Shown here one piece after another: positions 36,985-49,165 of a stretch of DNA of 64,000 bases. Position 1 is the stretch's first letter. Each line of letters opens with the position of its first letter. This stretch comes from Hypericum androsaemum (taxonomy: Eukaryota > Streptophyta > Magnoliopsida > Malpighiales > Hypericaceae). The stretch spans positions 8,439,570 to 8,503,569 of the forward strand of contig OZ023186.1 of the NCBI GenBank assembly GCA_963995505.1, in the 5' to 3' direction. Under the pieces are notes generated by a model. That model did no database searches and was not told the origin of the DNA. It saw only the letters and a program-made list of their open reading frames with translations. The translations under genes and the position numbers were made by a program.

Positions 36985-38182
36985 CAGGGGGGGAGGGACG
37001 TTTAGGGGAGTGGGGGCAATTGCCCCCACTTAAATTTTTTTTATGTTTGATAACTATATATATTTTTTAATGTATGTCTTCACTAAAATTAGAAATAGAC
37101 CCCACTAAAAAATTAATCAACCTAAAAATTAAAATCAGAATGGCCAATTACCGACTTATCATATGCTAGTCGGGCCCAAAAAAGTGTGTATTCCAAATGT
37201 CTAACAAGTTATCGAGTTCGAATAGAATTTGACCATATGCAAAAGAGTTTTATTCCCTTTTTGAATAGAATCACCGGTGTTATATTTTGAATTGCAGTTT
37301 CTCCTCATATAAGGAAGCAACCCTAGAGCTCCCTCAAAACAATAAAAAAGAAAGAAACGGAACGTCCAACCCAAAGCAGACCAGAACGCATTTGGGGGTC
37401 AATTTGGAATAGGGTGAGTTATCTTTTCTTCTTTCTTTGATTAAAGGGTCACGTATATGATATCTATCCCTATTGTTTGCATTATTTCTATTAGGTTAGG
37501 GTTTGGTTTTGTCTCGAATTCATAATTGGTTAGAACTCTATTTCCTATCCGATACCGAACATATTGGGCGATGACGGTAGGCTTTGTCAGGAATTAAATA
37601 GTTAGTTTACTGAGATCAACACTGAATTACTTCTTGGTGTGGCATGTTTGAGTCTGGATGAATCATTTGCTACTTTTGATAAGAAAAAATTGCTTGGTCT
37701 GACTAAGTTTTATACACGTGACTTTTCGTCATTGGATATCTTGACACTGGATAGCCAGTTGGATAATTATATTGCTGACATGAGATCTAATGATGAATTT
37801 TATGATATAAAGAAGTTCGATATTTTGACTCAGAAGTTGGTGCAAACACAGAGAGATCTCATTTATCCTACGGTATTTCGGCTCCTGAAATTAATTTTGA
37901 TATTGTCGGTTGTGGCTGCAAGTGTTGAGAGAGTCCTTTCTGCCATGAATATTTTGATGAATCGTCTTCGCAACAAGATGGAGGATCAATTGCTAGCTGA
38001 TTGTTTAATTACATATATCGAGAAAGACGTATTTGATTGTATTGACAATGCAGCTATTATGGAGCGATTTCAACGTATGAGTAATCGTAGAGGACAATTA
38101 TAAATGTTGTAATTACATACGTTGAACTTTTTGAGAAAAATTATATTGCTCCCACTCTCCAAATTTTCTGGCTCCGCCCTTG
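36985..38182 (+). mobile_element. hAT DNA transposon, internal deletion derivative
   Basis: The left end starts CAGGGGGGGAGGGACG and the right end finishes CTGGCTCCGCCCTTG, which are imperfect inverted repeats. Flanking 8-mers CCTACGAT (36977-36984) and CCTACAAC (38183-38190) match at six of eight positions, as expected for an old hAT insertion. The element still carries the last part of a transposase gene, 37585-38103. Confidence 0.72.
37585..38103 (+). pseudogene. hAT transposase C-terminal dimerisation domain
   Basis: The open part 37639-38103 (154 residues) matches the C-terminus of the ZMYM1/TTF-type plant hAT transposases: ACLSLDESFATFDKKKL, YTRDFSSLDI, SVERVLSAMNI and RLRNKMEDQLLADCL. 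In-frame similarity extends upstream (ELN, then INTELLLGV) across a TAG near 37602. The zinc finger and catalytic DDE parts are missing. The domain normally mediates transposase dimerisation. This copy is a remnant. Confidence 0.85.
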
Positions 38183-38190
38183 CCTACAAC

Positions 38191-38682
38191 AAAAAACGGA
38201 CACATATTCATAACATATCTAGACCTAGTCAAAATCACATGTTAAAGTAAGAATCGACAAGGATATAAATATTTCTCTCATTCATAATTCAAATCATTTT
38301 TGTGCAATATTCTGTAGAGCGACTGAATCAATAATCAATGGTGTTGACCAACCGTTTAACCGGGCAGTTCACCCATGCCGGTGCAAACCAGATTATTTAG
38401 TAGCATTTTTTTTAAATCTAAAAACCTCAAGACGGGATGAGTCCAGAAAAAAGAGAAAAATTGGATCAATCATCGGTCTATTTTGTAAAATAATTTAATA
38501 TTTTTTACATTCAATACTGAAATGCAAGAACCTTCCACAGGCTCTTTTGACTTTTTCTCTCTTTTTACGACACAGAGAAAATGACTCTGAACATGTAATA
38601 GGGCTAATCTCACCGAAAAGAAAAGAGGCTAACGCCACTCGCTCCCCCGAGCAGCCGCAACCAAAAGCCAAAAACCACCTCA
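38191..38682 (+). promoter_or_regulatory. Upstream region of NAGK
   Basis: AT-rich DNA becomes mixed at about 38560, where the NAGK leader probably begins. No TATA box at a convincing distance was identified. Confidence 0.4.
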
Positions 38683-39708
38683 ATGGCACCAACGGCGGCG
38701 GCGAGGTCCTTCACCAATCTCCCCGCTTCTCCACCCGTCGCCCCAAAACCCGCCACTTTCTATCTCCACTCCCGAATCCCTATCCCCACTCCAAAACCCT
38801 CCCCACTCAAATGCACCTCCTCCACTACCTCCACTCCAATTCCCGCTACCTCCACACCCTCCCAATCCCGCGTCGCCATCCTCTCCGAATCCCTCCCCTA
38901 CATCCAGAAGTTCCGCGGCAAAACCGTCGTCGTCAAGTACGGCGGCGCCGCCATGAAGCAGCCGGATCTCAAGGCCTCCGTCGTCTCCGACCTCGTCCTC
39001 CTCGCCTGCGTCGGCCTCCGTCCGGTCCTCGTCCACGGCGGCGGCCCCGAGATCAACAACTGGCTCCGCCTCCTAAACATCGAGCCCGTCTTCAGCGATG
39101 GCTTACGTGTCACCGACGCTCGGACAATGGAGATCGTCTCGATGGTGCTGGTCGGGAAGGTGAATAAGGACCTCGTCGCGCTCATCAACAAGGCCGGCGC
39201 CACCGCTGTCGGCCTCTCCGGGATGGACGGCCGTCTGATTCTAGCTCGCCCTAACCCTAACTCCGCGCGGTTAGGGTTTGTCGGTGACGTGGCTGGTGTT
39301 GATCCCGCTGTGCTCGCGCCTTTGGTCGCGGCGGGGCATATCCCCGTGATCGCGTCCGTGGCGGCGGACGAGGCCGGGCAGAGCTATAATATCAATGCGG
39401 ACACTGTGGCGGGGGAGGTGGCGGCTGCGCTCGGGGCGGAGAAGCTGATCCTGCTTACTGACGTGGCGGGCATTTTAGAGGATAAGGAGGATCCGAGCAG
39501 CCTCGTCAGGGAGATTGACATCAAGGGGGTAAAGAGGATGATCGAGGAGGGGAAGGTCGCGGGCGGGATGATCCCCAAGGTGAATTGCTGTGTCCGGTCG
39601 CTCGCACAGGGTGTCAGGACAGCCAGCATTATCGACGGGAGAGTCCCACACTCGCTCCTCCACGAGATCATGTCCGAGGAGGGCATCGGGACTATGATCA
39701 GCGGGTGA
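38683..39708 (+). CDS. NAGK: N-acetylglutamate kinase, plastid
   Basis: A single intronless frame of 341 residues. The first ~60 residues are rich in Ser, Thr and Pro with few acidic residues, as in chloroplast transit peptides. The amino-acid kinase domain follows: [12 protein letters not shown] (79-91, Lys85 at the ATP site), [11 protein letters not shown] (117-127, acetylglutamate loop), [22 protein letters not shown] and [20 protein letters not shown] (235-254). The enzyme phosphorylates N-acetylglutamate in arginine synthesis. The plant form is inhibited by arginine and relieved by PII. The frame is strikingly GC-rich, with C or G at most third positions, in AT-rich surroundings. It converges on the Raf-like kinase. 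Confidence 0.96.
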   Translation: MAPTAAARSFTNLPASPPVAPKPATFYLHSRIPIPTPKPSPLKCTSSTTSTPIPATSTPSQSRVAILSESLPYIQKFRGKTVVVKYGGAAMKQPDLKASVVSDLVLLACVGLRPVLVHGGGPEINNWLRLLNIEPVFSDGLRVTDARTMEIVSMVLVGKVNKDLVALINKAGATAVGLSGMDGRLILARPNPNSARLGFVGDVAGVDPAVLAPLVAAGHIPVIASVAADEAGQSYNINADTVAGEVAAALGAEKLILLTDVAGILEDKEDPSSLVREIDIKGVKRMIEEGKVAGGMIPKVNCCVRSLAQGVRTASIIDGRVPHSLLHEIMSEEGIGTMISG

Positions 39709-41089
39709 CGGATCAGGGTGAGATTCCGTGCTAGCTAGTAGTGTGTGTTGTTCCGGAATGGCATTGTTATTTATGTCCTTTTAGAGGTGGGTAGGCGAAG
39801 CTGACAGGTCATAACTGGAGTTGGTGGTGTTGTATGCTCTGCAGAAGATGAAATCCTTTTCGGGTTTTCCGACGATGCTCTGATGTTTTGCTTGATTATG
39901 TTTCAAGTATGTTGAGCCCAAGGCTCGAGTCCGGGTTGCATTTTGATACTCTGTTACCTTCATCTCCGCCGCGAGCTGAAATTATTGCCTCCTAGCCTTG
40001 CCTGGTGTTTCAGTAGATTTTGTTTCATGCCTTTGCATGCGCTCACTGAGCACCAAGAATCTTGAGAATTTTTTTCCCCTGGAATCTGGCGCAACGCTTT
40101 TGAGTCTTACAAAATAGTGATATGCATGCCAGTTCTTTTTGGTCGGAGCTATTTCGTATTGACACTCACTGAACCGACTAATTCAGGGAACCTCCGCCTG
40201 TTTGAATAAGTGCTTGGTGGTGCATGCATGCCAATTCTTGAGCACCATCTTTGCTGCAAAAGCTAACTAGTTGTTTGAGAGTGAGTAGAGCTTTTGCTTG
40301 GTATAAATGAACTACAATACTGGCCATATGCATCCTCATCAACAGTAGTTTTAGTTTTAAGCGATTGCAAGTAGTTTAGTTGGTTCTTCCTTGACCAATT
40401 CGTATTGAATTAGAGCGTTTTTGATGCTCTGATCCGTCAAACTTTTGCAAGTAGAGTTGAATTGACGCAGCTCTAGGCTGCTTTTCCATCCACCACCACC
40501 AACATTCACGAACTATAATGGGATGGAAATTAATGGGATCATCGACATTTTCTGCAGAAATTCTCCCCTCATTTTCAGGACCATGTTGATCACTCAAAGT
40601 AATGCCAGGGAAGATACACTAGCAGCCTGCGGGAAGAATTCGATTGGACGAATGCACAAGTTCTCACCCTGATATGGTAAAGCAGATATGGCTTTGTTCG
40701 GAGCAAACCAGCCGACAGGACGGGAAGAATCTCCGGTAAGGTAAATGGATGACATAGACAGGTACCAGATTGATAGCTACATAGGGAAGGAAAGCCAGCC
40801 TAAGCTCCCCCAACAACTAGAACTAGGGAAAACCAGTACAATTGACACGACCTTTAAGCACTGCCATAGTTCATTACAACTGATACCAGAAAACCCGAAA
40901 AGAGAGATTTAAGAAAGCCGGACGCAGCAGCAGCAGTCTAAATGGTTAACTTATCCCTATCATCTGGAAAAAGTATACTGATACATACACAAAACATACA
41001 TGCAGGAGGTTCTGCTTCAGTTTTATAACTTTGGTTTTTCATTTGTATCCTTTATACCATCCATTCGTTCTTCCGCTTTACGTCCTGCA
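39709..41089. other. Convergent 3' regions of NAGK and the Raf-like kinase
   Basis: The stretch holds both 3' UTRs. The open frame 40376-40597 (minus) has no recognised domain. No inverted-repeat element was found. Confidence 0.45.
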
Positions 41090-43825
41090 TCAGTCAACTG
41101 TCATTGGTTGGGTCATGCAACATCTGAAGCGTGCCTTACGCACAGTTGTTATGATTTCTGTTTCAGCGTTCTCCAGCATTCTCACAATCTCGGTGAATGC
41201 CGGGCGGACTTCAGGATTAGCGTCCCAGCAGCGGGTCATTATATCGCCGAGCACAGGCAGACAATCGTGCGGGATAACAGGACGGACCCCCTTGTTCACC
41301 ACAGCAAAAGCAGCCTGTACTGCTGTCATGTTCTGGAAGGGAAGTAAACCTGTAATGAGTTCCCAGAGGACGATCCCGAAGCTATAGACGTCAACCTTTT
41401 GAGTGTAGGGCCTGTGCTGAATCATCTCGCTGTGCGAATAAGAAAACTCAATCACATAAGAACGATCAAACTCTACAAAGAAAGATAAATGTACAAGCAA
41501 AGATATAAGTAGAAGCAATACAAATACATATTACAGAAGGCAACTAACGAAAGAACAACTAACCGAGCCCAGAAAGCAGGGGTAACCAGACACACCAGAA
41601 GTCAAGTTATGTACTAAATCTACCATTTACTTGTCTTCAGATCTACTTCAGAGGATTCACCCACATTAATTCTATTACAAAAGCAGGTATGAACATTTTT
41701 AACTTGCACTCATTTGCCCTAGGAATCAAAAGTAGTATAAAAATTCCTACACTCATTCGCCCTAGGAAACAGTTGCATAGTAGCCCCTGGTTCATCCTGG
41801 TAATGCCGCCATAATAAAAAGGAGGCCGGATACAAATACTGACGAGAAGCAACACCATCCAATTAGGCTTAATAACTTTTCCACTGGAATAAACAGAAAT
41901 ACTTCACAGAGTTGAGAAACAAAAAGAGATGGGATCGTTCCAGGCTAAAGCGTATATGAAGTACTATCAAATGCAGGATACAAGTCTATCCGACCATACC
42001 AAACCGATTTGAGTACACAACGTTCACCACTCCCGGGATTACATACAGAAGTTTATGATGCTTTAGCACCATATTACAAATAAAAACTGTCCCATACCAA
42101 GTTTGTTAAGCTAGCTGCAAATCACCAATATCTACAGTTGGCCTTCAAAAGAAAGCACTACTTCCAAGGAAATACAAAGCACAGGATCCTGTTACTGGTG
42201 GCACGCAATACATGGAGCTACCACTGGAAAAGGTTTTAGGAAAGAAGCACCAAGCTGAGGGATAGAGAGGCAAAGTAAAAGTATGAATCCAATGTCAACT
42301 CTTGAGGCCCACATGGCAGATAAATCATACAACTCTTAGATTTTGTAAATACGTTACCAAACTAAAAACATAACTACAAACAAAGTGCAGGACAATTTGT
42401 CTTACTTAGAACTTGCTTCATTTAAATTTTGAAGATACGGTCAATATCATGCCAGATCTGTCATTGACAAGATGTGACTAGAGAAATCAAATTCTAGTAA
42501 ATTTCTCCGCCACGATAAAGTCATCACTGGAAATAACGCATATAGTCCCCAACAACGCACAAACAGAAAAAGAAGAAGTTCGGAATAAGATTGGCCGTCC
42601 GAAATTGCAATAATGGAAATGAAGCTGACAAGCACAACTACAATAACCGGCTACTACCAATGGGTGGTAACACAAATGAAATAATTTTGCAATGGAACCA
42701 AGCAAAACTGGTGTCAAACCCCAGAAACAGGTCAAACAGAACACATACAGAAATAAATGATACTAAAGAACACATACAGCAATAAATGATACTAAAGAAG
42801 CAAACACATTACCTACTGAAGGTAACATAGACGATAGTGCTACATCTTCTTACCAGAGTTACATTGCATGTGTAAGCAATAGAATACAATAGCAATGAAT
42901 GAATGAGTAGAGAGACTTACGGAGCCATCCAACGGTACGTCCCAGTTTCTGGCGTCATTCCCTCTGTCTGTACCTCAATGCGGGCAACACCAAAATCAGC
43001 AATTTTTATTGATTTGTCAGCGGCAATAAGTAAATTATCTGACTTCAAATCCCGGTGAATAAACCCACGCCCATGAACAAAAGCCATACCCCTTGCAACA
43101 TCCAATGCCTGCTTAACAGCCAATTTCAATGGCACTGCTCGATTTACTCTCTTCATCAAGAAATTGCGAACTGAACCTCCTTTCGCATACTCGGTTACAA
43201 TACACCAAACCATGGGCTTACGACAAGCACCAAGAAACCGTACTATATTCGGATGCTTCAGGTTTGCAAGCATCATGACTTCCTGCTGAAATTGTTGCTC
43301 CATAACTTGTGCCTTTTCAGGACTGTTTTCAGGTCTCTCTAGAATCTTAATAGCAACATCCTCTCCATTGTATGTTCCTCGGTACAACTTACCAAAAGCA
43401 CCTTGAGCAAAAGCAGTGCCCATATTGAGCTTTCTCAAATCAATAGTCCATTCATCATAAGTTGCTAATCCCTCAGTTGGATATCTATCATCCATCAAAG
43501 CCTGTGCCAATGCATCATCATTTAGTGCATGAGTGACCTTCCCTGGACGAAACACACTCTGACCAACAGAAGGGTTGTAAGGTTTTAAACCAGGATGGCT
43601 CAAGATGTGGGTTAGAGAATCACTAGATCCCACACTACTATTGTCAACCGACATTGACACAGACCCACCAGCATTGCTAGTTTGTAGGCTATCGATAGAC
43701 ATGTTTGTACCCTCGCCAAGCTTTTGATAAAAGCCTTGGGTGAAATCATAGTAGTTGTTATCATTGTTGTGATTTGCCCCAGCGAGTCCGGCAAACTTTG
43801 GCCCCTCTACCATTTTTCCAATCAT
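41090..43825 (-). CDS. Raf-like cytosolic protein kinase (Ser/Thr/Tyr type)
   Basis: Coding exons on the minus strand are 42921-43825 and 41090-41429. They give 414 residues from the ATG at 43823-43825 (410 if the ATG at 43810-43812 is used), with a 1491-nt intron inside the GTYRWMAPE motif. Residues 1-130 are a Ser/Asn-rich tail. The kinase domain has the P-loop [15 protein letters not shown] (136-150), Lys160 in [14 protein letters not shown] (257-264, Asp259) and DFG (277-279). The C-lobe ([23 protein letters not shown]) lies in the second exon. All catalytic residues are present. The [10 protein letters not shown] start is typical of the small subgroup containing At4g31170. The leader probably has introns, since donor-like sites occur at about 44309 and 44803. 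A partial copy of this gene lies at 50348-52551. Confidence 0.95.
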
Positions 43826-45000
43826 GAATAAGTCTCGGGAAAATGCCGCGGACTCAAATTCGTAGGTAAACTCTTCAAATAAATTCAATTGCGGCGTCTT
43901 TACTGCATGTGCCCTAGGATCAAACAGACAAGATAAACTCTCTGCCAAAAGCAACACCAAGTTACACAAGATGGTGAGTAATCTTAATGTCAGCAGCAGC
44001 TGCAATCGCTCAATTAAGAACCATCTATGATCAGAGAGCCAACAGTTTCTCACAGCAACGAAAACAGTAACCATGGTAGTCTTGGAAACATGTAACTTTA
44101 TTTGTTTCTGCCATGTACAGATAACCCTCCAAACTTAACACGGCTCCAGAAGAGAATTGCCAATAATATGACAATACACAAGAACAAATAATGCTTTGAC
44201 AAGTCAACAACGAAAGTAGTGGCCTACTCATAAGACATTTTGTACTTAATAATAATCCCATAGAAATCTTCAATCATAAACTATCAACACAAATTAACAA
44301 ACATACCTTTGCAAAAGGAAGACCAAACCAAAGAGATTTGATTTACCCGGATCCCATACCACTCGAATCCGTACCAAGCTCGCACCTCTTCGTCAAACAG
44401 AAACCTGGAAACAGAGCTTCAACTAAGAACCCTTTTAACACAACCCTAAAAATAGCAACTTTGAGATTTTCAAGTTCCAATAAACAAGCTCAAAGGCGCA
44501 AACTTTACAGCAAAGACAAGGAACTAAACAAACCCCAGATGAGAAAACCCCACAAACAAGTAAACCCAAAGATGGGTTTTCATTATTCAGCTTATAGATC
44601 ATCTAATCACAAAATCAGATAACAACCAATCAAAAGTCTCCCTAACCAGAGCCTAATCAGATACCACCAATTAACAAAAATATGATCATAAAACCAAATG
44701 CAGAATTAGACTGGCACAAAAGTTAAAACAAAAACAAACAAAACCCCCAAATTTAAAGAAAGAAAAGGGCACCCATTGGAGAGAATATACCAAAGAACCC
44801 ACCTTTGACTTAATCCAACTAACCCCTAATCACTCATACAAACATTTTCCACTAAGCCAAGAAAAGGGTAAGGAGAGATACTACGGGAGCCTAATGGGTC
44901 GAGCTCTAAAGAGGCAACGCAGTGGAGAAGACGAAGATAGAGAGAGAAAGTGCGAGTAGAAAGAGAGGCTCAAAGTTGAAGTCTTTCTTCTCTTTGCATT
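43826..45000 (-). promoter_or_regulatory. 5' leader exons and promoter of the Raf-like kinase gene
   Basis: Minus-strand donor-like sequences AAAG|GTATGT (near 44309) and CAAAG|GTGGGT (near 44803) suggest a spliced leader. An AG-rich (CT-rich on the sense strand) stretch at 44930-45000 resembles a leader start. The reading frame stays open upstream of the ATG, but no better start is seen. Confidence 0.4.
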
Positions 45001-45154
45001 TACTTTCAAAGGCCTCGTTTTTATTGTGACCAGCGCGCGTGAAACGCGCCTGGAGTATCCGGAGAGCCACTCGCGCGGCCTGACCTACACGTGGCGGTAA
45101 AGTTGGGATATTGGCCTCGCGTATGTTTTTTTAGAAATGGCCTTGCTTAATGTT

Positions 45155-45646
45155 CATGGTTTTTAAATATACGGTCCGACCAGCGATCCGACCGGTTAGA
45201 CTACTCTTCGGTCAAAAGAGCGTACCATGTTTGGCCAAAAAATTGCCAACCTTACCAAACGCCCAAAAAATGGTCGGACCGGGTGGTTTGACCAAATTTT
45301 TGACCACATTTTTTCTAGTTCGTAACGTTGAACCAAAGAATCAAAGTTGGTCGGATATTTTGACCAAGAAAAAAGACAAAAAAAATCAACCAAACCTTAA
45401 TAAAACGAGAAAAATTATGTTTGGTTGGATATTTTTTTTAAGGATATTTTCGTAAGGATGAACCAAAAAACAAGGTTGGTTGAATATTTTGGCTGGGGTA
45501 GTAAGGTAGGGGTAATTAAAATTTTAATAAAAATATATTTTTTAATATAAAAAGTACTAGTTCGATCGACAGTCCAACCGACTGGACCGGTTGACCCGGG
45601 GTTTGGTCCATAATTCGGGTCGACCTCTAGGTCGTATTTGAAAATC
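45155..45646. mobile_element. Probable hAT-type miniature element, degenerate
   Basis: The left part (GTTTTTAAATATACG...GACCGGTTAGAC) and right part (...GACCGGTTGACCC...CGTATTTGAAAATC) are loosely inverted. Similar CTTGCTTA(A)TGTT strings flank them at 45142 and 45646. The interior repeats GACC/GGTC motifs. The ends are not sharp and this is a tentative call. Confidence 0.35.
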
Positions 45647-45659
45647 TTGCTTATGTTGA

Positions 45660-46498
45660 TTTTTCCTTGTTTTGTAATAGCGCGTGTTGATACGCACCAG
45701 GGTGGGGTGGGGCTTAGAAGTGGAAGGGACCTCGACGCCCCTGCTTTTGGTTCTTCCTCCATTTCTCTTGCTCCATAATTTAGTAATTTCAGGGTTCAAA
45801 ATAAATAAATTCAGTAACCATTTTCTATTCTATTTTTTTCGGGATTTTATATTCTCATGTCACCCATAAGGGTGAATATATTATCCGATATGCAAAATAT
45901 AAAATTGATATCCGAAATTTGAATTCGATATTCAAAAAAAATTTTGAATTCAGATTTGGATAATTTTGTATTTGGATTCAGATTATTCGAATTTTTTATT
46001 TAGAGTTGAATTCGAATTTGAATAGTATAATTATAAATTCGGATTATCCAAAATATAGGTTTAAGATTAAAATTAGACAAAACATATTTGTATCAATGGG
46101 CTTGGGCTGGGCTAATTTTAATTGTAGTAGACACATTAAAACCATTTCCAGCTTCTTTTATCACAATGAGAGAATCTACTACCACCAAGAATTCATAAAT
46201 CCTTCCCTAAAAAAAAATCATAAAACCCTAAAATCAGTCTCGCCGCCCACCACCCAAAATTCGTGTCTCCGCCCCGACTCTCGGGTGGGTCAAGCTTTAG
46301 TATTGTGTTCTATTAATTAATTTGCGTACTGTTAATTGATTTAGGAATAGAAGACCACACACCCGTGGTTCTTGTTGTTTGGCTTTTCTTTTAGGTTATT
46401 TTCGTTTGTTTTGGCGGGAACATCAAAATGATGGACTCTTGCTAATGGGAATCCCTACTCATGTCTTCGGCATATTTTTTTCCCTCTTTACTTTTTTT
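45660..46498. other. AT-rich spacer with TTCGAAT-type low-complexity repeats
   Basis: From about 45870 to 46060 the sequence repeats GATATTCAAA/GAATTCGAAT-like strings and may be a decayed element. No coding potential was recognised. Confidence 0.4.
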
Positions 46499-46921
46499 GA
46501 AAAAGTTCACTTTAGTATCCAGTGAAATCGCAAAAAATTAGTTTATTTCAATTAAGTCAAATTTATTTCAATAAAAATTAATTAGGTCCATGAGCAGTTG
46601 CTTGAGGTCCATTGACAGCTGCCCGTCCATATAAAAAAGCCACGTAGTTTTTGAAGGGAGGTGAAGAGGGTGGGGAGGAGAGAGATTTTATTAGAGGGAG
46701 GAGAGAGAAAGGGAACGAAGGGAGAGAGGGATGAGAGAGATTGTCCATGTGTCAATGCCACATCAGCACCAAAAACTACATGGCTTGTCTATGTGGACAC
46801 GCAGCCCGTGGATCTAACTAATTTTAATTGAAATAAGTTTGACTCAACTGATCGATTTTATACAACAGAGTACTAAAGTAATTTTTTGCGATATCAAAGA
46901 GTACTAAAGTGGACTTTTCTC
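46499..46921. mobile_element. Mutator-like miniature element, same family as 10518-20978
   Basis: The ends GAAAAAGTTCACTTTAGTAT and GTACTAAAGTGGACTTTTCT are inverted repeats, and the first arm resembles the left end at 10518. Both arms contain a GCAAAAAATTA block and a segment ending in GCAGCTGCCC or its variants about 100-130 bp inward. At 423 bp it is the shortest copy. The target duplication was not clear. Confidence 0.65.
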
Positions 46922-47473
46922 TTATTTATTTTTTTATTAATTTTTACAATTGGTTTATAAAAATAAATACAATACAAAAAGATAAAAAAGGCATAAATAG
47001 TCATACCTCGTGAAATCTATCCCTATGAGTGTGTGTCCATGGTAATAGATAGGGTCTAGGTAGACCTGGCCATGAATTGAATCTGATTCGTGATTCGATT
47101 CGATTCGTAAAAAATTCGATTCGATTCGACAATAATTCGATTCGTCAAAAAATTCGATTCGAATTCGTCATGATAAGAATTGAATACGGTTCAAGTTTTT
47201 TGTAATTCGTCAAACCGGCGAATTCAATTCGAATTCGTTTTGAGAATTTGATTCGTATCGAATTCTATTCGAATTCAAAAAGGGGGGGGGGGGGATGGGG
47301 GGCCGCGCGCGGGGAGATGACGCAAGCGCTTGCGTCAGGGGGGAGGGGGGCGCGGAGATTTGAATTTCGCTGATTACCATTTTTTTGTTACCGTTTTAAT
47401 CCCCAGGTTACCATTTTTTTTATTGTTGGTACTTTTAATTTTTTTTTATAAATTCAAAATTTCTTCACAACTC

Positions 47474-47480
47474 TATAAAT
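47474..47480 (+). promoter_or_regulatory. TATA box of the hAT transposase gene
   Basis: TATAAAT lies 152 bp upstream of the transposase ATG at 47632 within the element. The spacing fits a short leader. Confidence 0.55.
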
Positions 47481-47631
47481 ACCACCTCTTATTCTTCTAA
47501 TTTTACACATTCCAATCTCAATTCTCTACTTCTCTTATTGAAAATTTGAGTTATATAAATTCTCCCTCAAGTTTACTAATTACATATATTAGTCATATTT
47601 CTCATATAATTACTCATATTACTATATAATT

Positions 47632-48708
47632 ATGTCATCAAGTAGAGCAAATAAGGGTAAGAAAAAACGTGTGGAACATCACGATTCTATTGAATCGGAT
47701 TTTCCACCGATTTCTACTTATCCTATTCCGGAAGAAATGATGAACGTCCATGATTAAGCTCAACGGGAAAGTGTTGATTCAATATTCAACAATCCACAAA
47801 AGGTAAAAAGATCACCTTACCATTAGGACCTTGTAGAAAAACTAAATGAGCTTTTAGAATGTTTTAATTATGCTACACATCTTTTATCGGGTGTTTATTA
47901 TCCTACATCTCATTTACTATTTTTGGAATGTTGTAATATATCGGAGGCAATATGTAGCGCTTATCAAGATTTTGCATTGTCATCATGCGTTTCGAAAATG
48001 GCTAACAAATGGTTAAAGTATTTCGAGAAGATTCCCCAACTTAATTTAATTGCAACCATTTTTATGCCGAACATTAAAATTGATAGTTTACAAAATTTAT
48101 TATATGCGTATTACACAAATTTGGAAATTTTTTTGCAAGTTCCTAATCTAGAAGATCATGTTGTAAAAATTACAAACAATGTAAAAAAAGATATTTTGGA
48201 TTTAATGAGTGATTATAGTATTAGGAATAATGCTTCTACATCTAATGAACCAACTCCCTCTCCATCACTAGGTGAAAAATTAAGTTTTACGGAAAGATTG
48301 TTAATGAAAAAACAAAAAAGACCCCGAGGAATAAGTTTAACCAATTCGGAATTTGATTTATATCTTAACACACAATTTGATATTCCATTTGTCAAATCTT
48401 CTAGTTTTCCTTTATTAGAATGGTGGAACAACCATGTAGAACAATTTCTGGTTATGTCAATTATTGCCAAAGAATTGCTTGCTTGTCCGATTTCGACGGT
48501 TGTCGTAGAACAAGCATTTAGTGCAGGAGGTAATATTTTGGATGAACACCGGTACTCAATGACACCGCAATCTTTGGAGGCACAAGCATTACTCGCCGAT
48601 TGGACCAAGGCGGAAAGACGACAACAAGAATTGGTCCGGGAAAATCCCGACCAACTATACGGCCTCGATGATGCCACAACCGGTGAAAGCACAAACACAT
48701 CCGACTAA
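47632..48708 (+). pseudogene. hAT transposase (RICESLEEPER/BED type), truncated
   Basis: An ATG at 47632 opens a 41-codon frame (MSSSRANKGKKKRVEHH) closed by TAA at 47755-47757. A second frame, 47923-48708 (261 residues), carries the transposase C-terminal half: KYFEKIPQLNLIATIF, the RNase H-like domain end and the dimerisation domain (LEWWNNHVEQF, PISTVVVEQAFSAGGNILDE, ALLADW). The BED zinc finger and much of the catalytic domain are deleted, with the gap near 47800-47900. It cannot be active alone. Confidence 0.9.
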
Positions 48709-49165
48709 GTGAGTTAGCTCCATAAAGGTAAGAGAACTACGTGGGTTTTGATTCCTTCGGAGCTAAGGATACGTAGACAACTTAATTTGGTACATTAAGT
48801 GCAAGCCCAATCTTTAGTTTATTTCTTTTTCCCAAAAAATGTTAAACACTAATTCCTAATTTTTTTAATATTTGAAGCAAAAATCAAAGTTTTTAAAATT
48901 TTCAAAAAATATCAAAACTTTTTAAACTTTTTCAAAAATTTAGAGGTTTTAGAATTTTTTAATTAAGTATTAAAATTATAGAATTAATTCAAATTCGAAT
49001 TCGAATTATAATTCGATTATAATTCGAAAATTCATAATTCGTATTCGATTCGTCTTTTGAAGAATTGAATATGGTTTAATGTTTTGATAAATTCGAATTC
49101 GAATTCGTCTAAATTCGAACCGTGGTCAGGTCTAGGTCTAGGGCCTGAGTGTGACTCTTTTACCC

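Larger units (their letters stand above)
47061..49134 (+). mobile_element. hAT DNA transposon with 8-bp target duplication
   Basis: Inverted ends TAGACCTGGCCATG (left) and TAGACCTGACCACG (right, reverse complement) are flanked by a perfect 8-bp duplication GGTCTAGG (47053-47060, 49135-49142). Subterminal regions on both sides repeat GATTCGATTCG/GAATTCGAATTCG. A G-run and GC-rich patch lies at 47281-47350. The element encodes a broken BED-finger-type transposase on the plus strand. Confidence 0.92.

Noticed and set aside
38547..39167. Arg/Pro-rich 206-codon frame overlapping NAGK
   Set aside because: Shadow frame of the GC-rich NAGK gene; the NAGK frame carries all kinase motifs.
47281..47350. 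GC-rich patch with G-run as a possible separate gene or CpG island
   Set aside because: It sits between the subterminal repeats of the hAT element and has no reading frame; treated as part of that element.
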